A stretch of 64,000 nucleotides of DNA from JBLHZY01 sp050633265 (lineage in GTDB: Bacteria > Pseudomonadota > Alphaproteobacteria > Rhodobacterales > Rhodobacteraceae), in assembly GCA_050633265.1 (NCBI GenBank), contig JBOEGE010000001.1:1-64000 (forward strand), in the 5' to 3' direction. Both the position numbers and the translations under genes were made by a program. Below the pieces are notes generated by a model that saw only the letters and a program-made list of their open reading frames with translations, made no database searches and was not told where the DNA came from. Shown in pieces: positions 59,813-64,000 of the stretch (its first letter is position 1; every line of letters starts with the position of its first letter).

Positions 59813-61216
59813 ATGGCAAGTTTTGAGTTCGGTGGGCAAGGCCCGGCTGCAAGCAATCGCGGCTGGAATGATCCTGAGCAGGGGCAAAACCCTGTTTTCG
59901 AAGAGCAAGTTCCTTATACAGAGGGCGAATATCCGGCCTTTGATCCGGGCTATGAGCAATATTCTGCTCAGGGCGGGGCAAATGGGCAGGGTCAAAGGGA
60001 TAGCTCCGCGCAAGGCGCCCCCCAGAGCAATCCATATGCAAGCCACGCGCCAACCGCTGGCTTCGGCCCAGATTTCAGCGCTGATTACAGCGCTGATTAC
60101 AACTCAGGCGCCCCCTCAGGCCACAGCCCAAATTACAATTCAGAGAGCCGCCGCGCGACCGTTTCAGATTACCGCGATGATGCAGCGTTTGATGGGGCTT
60201 ATGCCGCGATCCCGGCGGCTGGCAATCCCGGCGCCTCTGTTGGGGCAACGCTCCTTGCTGAGCTTGGCCGAAAACTTGGCCGCATGACCCATTTCGCCGG
60301 GGCGGCCATGTCGATCGCTTTGATCGCAGGTCTGGGCGTTTGGGGCTATAAATTGATGGTGCGCGATGTCTCCGGCGTGCCTGTTGTGCGCGCATTGAGC
60401 GGGCCAATGCGCATGGCCCCCGAAGATCCCGGCGGGCGGCAAGCTTCGCACCAAGGGCTCGCGGTTAATGCGATTGCCGCCGAGGGCGAGGCCGAAGCGC
60501 CCGCAGATCGCCTTGTTCTGGCGCCGCGCCCGGTTGAGCTGGCCGATGAAGATCGCCCCGTTGCCGAAATGCGCGCAGCGGCCACTGTCGAGGCGCTTCA
60601 AGCGCAGCTCGCCGCCGCCGATACCGCCCCGATTGAAGCCAACGCCGAAGCGGGCGAAGTTCTGGCCGCGCCCTCAAATGATCCGGTGCAAGCCGCGCTT
60701 GATTTCGCCGATCAGATTTCCGCTGATGTTACCCCGCTTTCCGGCGCCGCGATCAAGCCGGGCGCGGATATAGCAACAACCGCTGCCGCCGATGCGCTCA
60801 TCGCAGCAACCGCGCCGCAAACCATCCAGGTTGGCCGTGGTGGCATCTCTCGCTCGCCCCGCCCAACCGCGCGCCCGGTGCGCCTTGCCAGCAGCTCTGC
60901 CACTGTGGCCACCGATGCAGTGCCCCAAAGCGGCGCGCTTGAGGTTAGCCCTGGAAGCATCCCCGCAGGCACGCGGCTTGTGCAGTTTGGCGCCTATGAC
61001 AGCCCCGAATTGGCCCGCTCCGAATGGGATAAGCTGGCCCTGCGGTTTGAAGATATATTGCAAGGAAAACAAAGGGTTGTGCAAAAGGCGCAATCGGGCG
61101 GCAAGACCTTCTATCGCCTGCGCGCCATGGGCTTTACCGATCTCTCTGATACGCGCCGCTTCTGCGCCGCCCTCGTGGCCGAAAACGCCGCCTGCATCCC
61201 GGCAACGGCCCGCTAA
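59813..61216 (+). CDS. SPOR-domain membrane protein
   Basis: 467 residues. A long Gly/Ser/Tyr/Pro-rich N-terminal region (SADYSADYN tandem near residue 90) is followed by one membrane segment (FAGAAMSIALIAGLGVWGYKL, about 160-180), a periplasmic Ala-rich linker, and a C-terminal SPOR domain (TRLVQFGAYDSPELARSEWDKL, FYRLRAMGFTDLSDTRRFCAAL). SPOR domains bind denuded peptidoglycan at the division site. nagZ starts right after its stop. Confidence 0.88.
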   Translation: MASFEFGGQGPAASNRGWNDPEQGQNPVFEEQVPYTEGEYPAFDPGYEQYSAQGGANGQGQRDSSAQGAPQSNPYASHAPTAGFGPDFSADYSADYNSGAPSGHSPNYNSESRRATVSDYRDDAAFDGAYAAIPAAGNPGASVGATLLAELGRKLGRMTHFAGAAMSIALIAGLGVWGYKLMVRDVSGVPVVRALSGPMRMAPEDPGGRQASHQGLAVNAIAAEGEAEAPADRLVLAPRPVELADEDRPVAEMRAAATVEALQAQLAAADTAPIEANAEAGEVLAAPSNDPVQAALDFADQISADVTPLSGAAIKPGADIATTAAADALIAATAPQTIQVGRGGISRSPRPTARPVRLASSSATVATDAVPQSGALEVSPGSIPAGTRLVQFGAYDSPELARSEWDKLALRFEDILQGKQRVVQKAQSGGKTFYRLRAMGFTDLSDTRRFCAALVAENAACIPATAR

Positions 61217-62233
61217 ATGGCGCTGAATCGCCAAGCAGTCGGGCAGGGCGCAACCATCCTTGGCTGCGCAGGCCTTACGCTCAGCCCGCAAGAGGCGCGC
61301 TTCTTTCAACAGGCCGATCCTTGGGGCTTTATCCTGTTTGCGCGCAATGTTGAAAGCCCGGATCAGCTGCGCGCCCTTTGCGCCGATCTGCGCGCGGCGA
61401 TCGGCCGTGATGCGCCCATTTTGATCGACCAAGAAGGCGGGCGCGTGCAGCGCCTCACCCCGCCAACATGGCGCCAATACCTTCCCCCGCTTGAGCAAGT
61501 GCAGGCTTGCGGCGCCCATGCGGCCCGTTCGATGTATCTGCGCTCGGTGCTGATTGCCGATGAAATGCAGGCCCTTGGTATTGATGTAAACTGCGCCCCC
61601 ACCGCCGATATTGCAGGGCCCCAAACACATCCGTTTTTGCACAATCGCTGCTATGGCACGGATGCGCAAAACGTGATCAAAATGGGCCGCGCGGTTGTTG
61701 ATGGGATGGCCGCGCGCGGCGTGATGTCTGTGCTCAAACATATCCCCGGCCATGGCCGCGCCACCGCCGACAGCCACCTTGATCTGCCCCATGTCACCGT
61801 GGACGCGCAAACCCTGCGCGAGACAGATTTTGCCCCGTTCAAAGGCCTCAATGATCTGCCCATGGCGATGACGGCCCATATTGTTTACGAGGCGCTCGAC
61901 CCAGAGCATTGCGCCACCCAAAGCAAGATCATGATCGAAACGATCCGCGATGAGATCGGCTTTCACGGGCTGCTGATGACAGATGATATTTCGATGCAGG
62001 CGCTTTCAGGAAGCCTGAAACACCGCGCCGAAAGCTCGATCAAAGCGGGCTGCGATATTGTGCTGCATTGCAACGGCAAACTGGCTGAAATGGACGCCGC
62101 AGTCGCCGGCGCAGGCCGCCTAACAGCCCAAGCCCAGGCCCGCGCGGACCGCGTTATCGCAAGCCGCCCAGCCCCCCAAGCCATTGACATTCCCGCTGTG
62201 GAAGCCGAACTTTACGCGCTGCTGAACGGGTAG
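61217..62233 (+). CDS. nagZ: Beta-N-acetylhexosaminidase NagZ
   Basis: 338 residues. It removes GlcNAc from muropeptides during peptidoglycan recycling. GH3 motifs are GFILFARNVESPDQLRAL, LIDQEGGRVQRLTPP, NCAPTADI, and the catalytic loop KHIPGHGRATADSHLDLP, then MTAHIVYEALD and LLMTDDISMQAL with the nucleophile Asp. Its start is immediately after the SPOR gene stop. Confidence 0.94.
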   Translation: MALNRQAVGQGATILGCAGLTLSPQEARFFQQADPWGFILFARNVESPDQLRALCADLRAAIGRDAPILIDQEGGRVQRLTPPTWRQYLPPLEQVQACGAHAARSMYLRSVLIADEMQALGIDVNCAPTADIAGPQTHPFLHNRCYGTDAQNVIKMGRAVVDGMAARGVMSVLKHIPGHGRATADSHLDLPHVTVDAQTLRETDFAPFKGLNDLPMAMTAHIVYEALDPEHCATQSKIMIETIRDEIGFHGLLMTDDISMQALSGSLKHRAESSIKAGCDIVLHCNGKLAEMDAAVAGAGRLTAQAQARADRVIASRPAPQAIDIPAVEAELYALLNG

Positions 62234-62237
62234 GGCG

Positions 62238-63026
62238 ATGGCCGAGGACGAGTTTGAATTTGAGGAGCGTCAAAGTGTCGAGGATCGCCTCGCCGCAGAA
62301 GCGCTGATTGTTGATGTCGAGGGCTTTGAAGGGCCGCTCGATCTGCTGCTGAGCCTCTCTCGCACCCAAAAGGTCGATCTGCGCCGGGTTTCTGTGCTGC
62401 ATCTGGCCGAGCAATACCTTGCCTTTATCGAAGCCGCGCGCGAATTGCGCATCGAACTGGCGGCGGATTATCTGGTCATGGCGGCATGGCTCGCCTTTCT
62501 CAAATCTCGCCTGCTTCTGCCCCCGGACCCAAGCGATGATGGCCCCTCGGGCGAAGAGCTGGCGGCCCATCTGGCCTTCCAACTTGAGCGCCTGGAAGCG
62601 ATGCGCAAATCGGCCGCCCGGCTGATGGCGCGCGATCAAATGGGGCGCGATTTCTTTGCCCGTGGCATCCCTGAAAACGTTATGCGCGTGCGCAAAGTGA
62701 CCTATACCGCGACCCTGCTTGATCTGATGCAAGGCTATGCGCGCATCCGCACCAAGGATGATTTTCGCCCCTTCGTGATGGATCGCGATGCGATCCTGAC
62801 CATGGAACAAGCGCTTGAACGCATGCGCGCGCTGATCGGTTTTGCGGGCGATTGGACCGGGCTGGAAAGCTATCTGCCCGACGGCTGGCAAATCGAGCCA
62901 AAGCGCCGCCGCTCCGCAACAGCCGCCACATTCGCCGCCTCTCTGGAACTCGCCAAAGCGGGCAAAATCGAGATCAGACAGGGCGAGACTTTTGCCCCGA
63001 TCCAAATACGAAAGACACCGCAATGA
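62238..63026 (+). CDS. scpA: Segregation and condensation protein A
   Basis: 262 residues. It is the kleisin partner of SMC in chromosome condensation. VEGFEGPLDLLLSLSRTQKVDLRRVSVLHLAEQYLAFIEAARELRIELAADYLVMAAWLAFLKSRLLLPP is diagnostic. It lies 4 bp after nagZ and is coupled to scpB by ATGA. Confidence 0.96.
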   Translation: MAEDEFEFEERQSVEDRLAAEALIVDVEGFEGPLDLLLSLSRTQKVDLRRVSVLHLAEQYLAFIEAARELRIELAADYLVMAAWLAFLKSRLLLPPDPSDDGPSGEELAAHLAFQLERLEAMRKSAARLMARDQMGRDFFARGIPENVMRVRKVTYTATLLDLMQGYARIRTKDDFRPFVMDRDAILTMEQALERMRALIGFAGDWTGLESYLPDGWQIEPKRRRSATAATFAASLELAKAGKIEIRQGETFAPIQIRKTPQ

Positions 63027-63790
63027 CTGTGGATGACGAGACAGGCACAGAGCCCGGGCAGGCGCAGACATCCGCCGAGAACACAGCCCTTGAAGAGGGG
63101 CAGGATGAGGCTGGCCTTGCCGCGCAAGCCGTTGAAGATACTGATGAAAAGGCTGATGCTCTTTCGCGCGACAGCCTCTTTGAAGCCCCCCCCGAGGCCG
63201 AACAAGAGCGCATGGTCGAAGCGATCCTTTTTGCCTCGGCCGAGCCTGTGAGCGTTGCAGAATTGAATGGCCGCATGCCCCACGGCGCAGATGCTGGCCG
63301 CGCGCTTGTACATCTGCAAAAGCGCTATGAAGGGCGCGGGGTGCGGGTTGTGAAAGTCGGTGAGGCTTGGGCGATGCGCACCGCGCCTGACCTTGGCTTT
63401 TTGATGCAAAAAGAGACCGTCGAGACCCGCAAACTCAGCCGTGCAGCGATCGAAACACTGGCCATTATCGCCTATCATCAGCCCGCCACCCGCGCCGAGA
63501 TCGAAGAAATCCGCGGCGTTTCTGTGTCGCGCGGCACGGTGGATCAGCTGATCGAGATGGAATGGATCCGCTTTGGCCGCCGCCGGATGACGCCCGGGCG
63601 CCCGGTGACTTATGTGGTCACGCAGGATTTTCTCGATCACTTCGGCCTTGAAAGCGCGCGCGATCTGCCCGGCCTTAAAGAGCTGCGCTCGGCTGGCCTG
63701 CTCGAAAGCCGCCCTGTGCCCGGCCTTGGCGATGGCGAGCCTTTGGAAGAGGATGATGAGGATCAGGTTGAGATGTTCGAGGACGATTGA
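63023..63790 (+). CDS. scpB: Segregation and condensation protein B
   Basis: 255 residues. Two winged helices bind the kleisin: ERMVEAILFASAEPVSVAELNGRMP and LSRAAIETLAIIAYHQPATRAEIEEIRGVSVSRGTVDQLIEMEWIRFGRR, then GRPVTYVVTQDFLDHFGL. An acidic N-terminal extension (about 60 residues) precedes the core. The ATG at 63023 overlaps the scpA stop. Confidence 0.96.
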   Translation: MTVDDETGTEPGQAQTSAENTALEEGQDEAGLAAQAVEDTDEKADALSRDSLFEAPPEAEQERMVEAILFASAEPVSVAELNGRMPHGADAGRALVHLQKRYEGRGVRVVKVGEAWAMRTAPDLGFLMQKETVETRKLSRAAIETLAIIAYHQPATRAEIEEIRGVSVSRGTVDQLIEMEWIRFGRRRMTPGRPVTYVVTQDFLDHFGLESARDLPGLKELRSAGLLESRPVPGLGDGEPLEEDDEDQVEMFEDD

Positions 63791-63866
63791 GCGATGATGC
63801 GAAAACAGCCCTGAAAACGGCGCAATTGCATGTTAGGCCATGGGCAAATCAGAGGGAGAAATCGAG

Positions 63867-64000
63867 ATGAATACCAATCAGCTGATCAATATGGTCGTGC
63901 GTATGGTGCTGCGGCCTCTGATCAATAAGGGTATCAAAGCCGGCATTGATCGCGCCAGCCGGGGCCGCGCCCCAGCGGATCAAACACCCGAGCAAAAAGC
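63867..64000 (+). CDS. Small conserved protein after scpB (3' truncated)
   Basis: The visible 44 residues read MNTNQLINMVVRMVLRPLINKG, then IKAGIDRASRGRAPADQTPEQK, and run out of the window. AGAGGGAGAA precedes the ATG. The pattern of an amphipathic N-terminus and a polar tail is seen in small proteins near scpB in Rhodobacterales; function unknown. Confidence 0.7.
   Translation, partial: MNTNQLINMVVRMVLRPLINKGIKAGIDRASRGRAPADQTPEQK

Noticed and set aside
60674..61966. 430-codon minus-strand frame opposite the SPOR and nagZ genes
   Set aside because: Spans two recognised genes on the other strand and shows no family signal.
1..64000. CRISPR arrays, insertion sequences, prophage, tRNA or rRNA genes
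   Set aside because: No regular repeat-spacer array, transposase, integrase, phage structural gene or tRNA cloverleaf was seen on reading; a covariance-model search could still find a missed small RNA.

Overview
The window is chromosomal DNA of an alphaproteobacterium, most likely a Rhodobacterales (Rhodobacteraceae) species. The evidence is an RTX-Hint secreted protein, a circularly permuted two-piece tmRNA whose tag reads ANDNKAPMALAA, a Fur/Mur-type regulator, two boxes resembling the Iron-Rhodo-box before an iron-binding protein gene, an RHH_4/DUF4169 pair, AcuI, the scpA-scpB block, and GC-rich codon use throughout. No tRNA, rRNA, CRISPR array, insertion sequence or prophage was recognised.

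Layout. 1-924: 3' end of an RTX-Hint gene. 1063-4785 (minus): a small type VI secretion (T6SS) cargo module of DUF4123 adaptor, large glycine-rich candidate effector and membrane-anchored SUMF1/FGE-fold protein. 5077-18375: core and metabolic genes (M20 amidohydrolase, PNPOx-like protein, glycerate kinase, tyrS with a SqrR-like repressor, anmK, eno operon, EamA transporters, fur/mur, CPA1 antiporter, selO). 18400-26171 (minus): a second, larger T6SS island of seven genes, read vgrG, DUF6484/DUF3540-like, DUF2169, PAAR-like protein with a predicted PD-(D/E)XK nuclease end, DUF3396 immunity protein, an unknown protein, and a ketosynthase/thiolase-fold protein. No tss core genes lie in the window, so both modules probably use an apparatus encoded elsewhere. 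26298-36611: nucleoside hydrolase, iron-binding protein, mazG operon, cysS-cimA-phytoene-synthase-like operon, and a phospholipid pair. 36745-41461: fumC, sspB, chromate resistance pair. 41564-41884: ssrA (minus). 42093-47871: oxidoreductases, small enzymes, an orphan polyamine-type binding protein and acuI. 48117-51952: the conserved yfgM-like, bamB, der block. 52124-57892: xthA, HI0933 flavoprotein, divergent erpA/dgt, cation/proton antiporter. 58009-64000: argS, SPOR protein, nagZ, scpA, scpB and the start of a small conserved gene.

How it works together. The most interesting content is the two T6SS cargo modules. In the larger one, a VgrG spike and PAAR-like tip carry a candidate DNase, DUF2169 and DUF6484-like proteins would load it, and a DUF3396 protein would protect the producer; two further genes have no clear role. 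In the smaller one, a Tap-type adaptor is translationally coupled to its effector, followed by a SUMF1-fold protein that lacks the catalytic cysteine pair. Most of the rest is ordinary core genome, with many ATGA-coupled gene pairs and GC-rich hairpin terminators.
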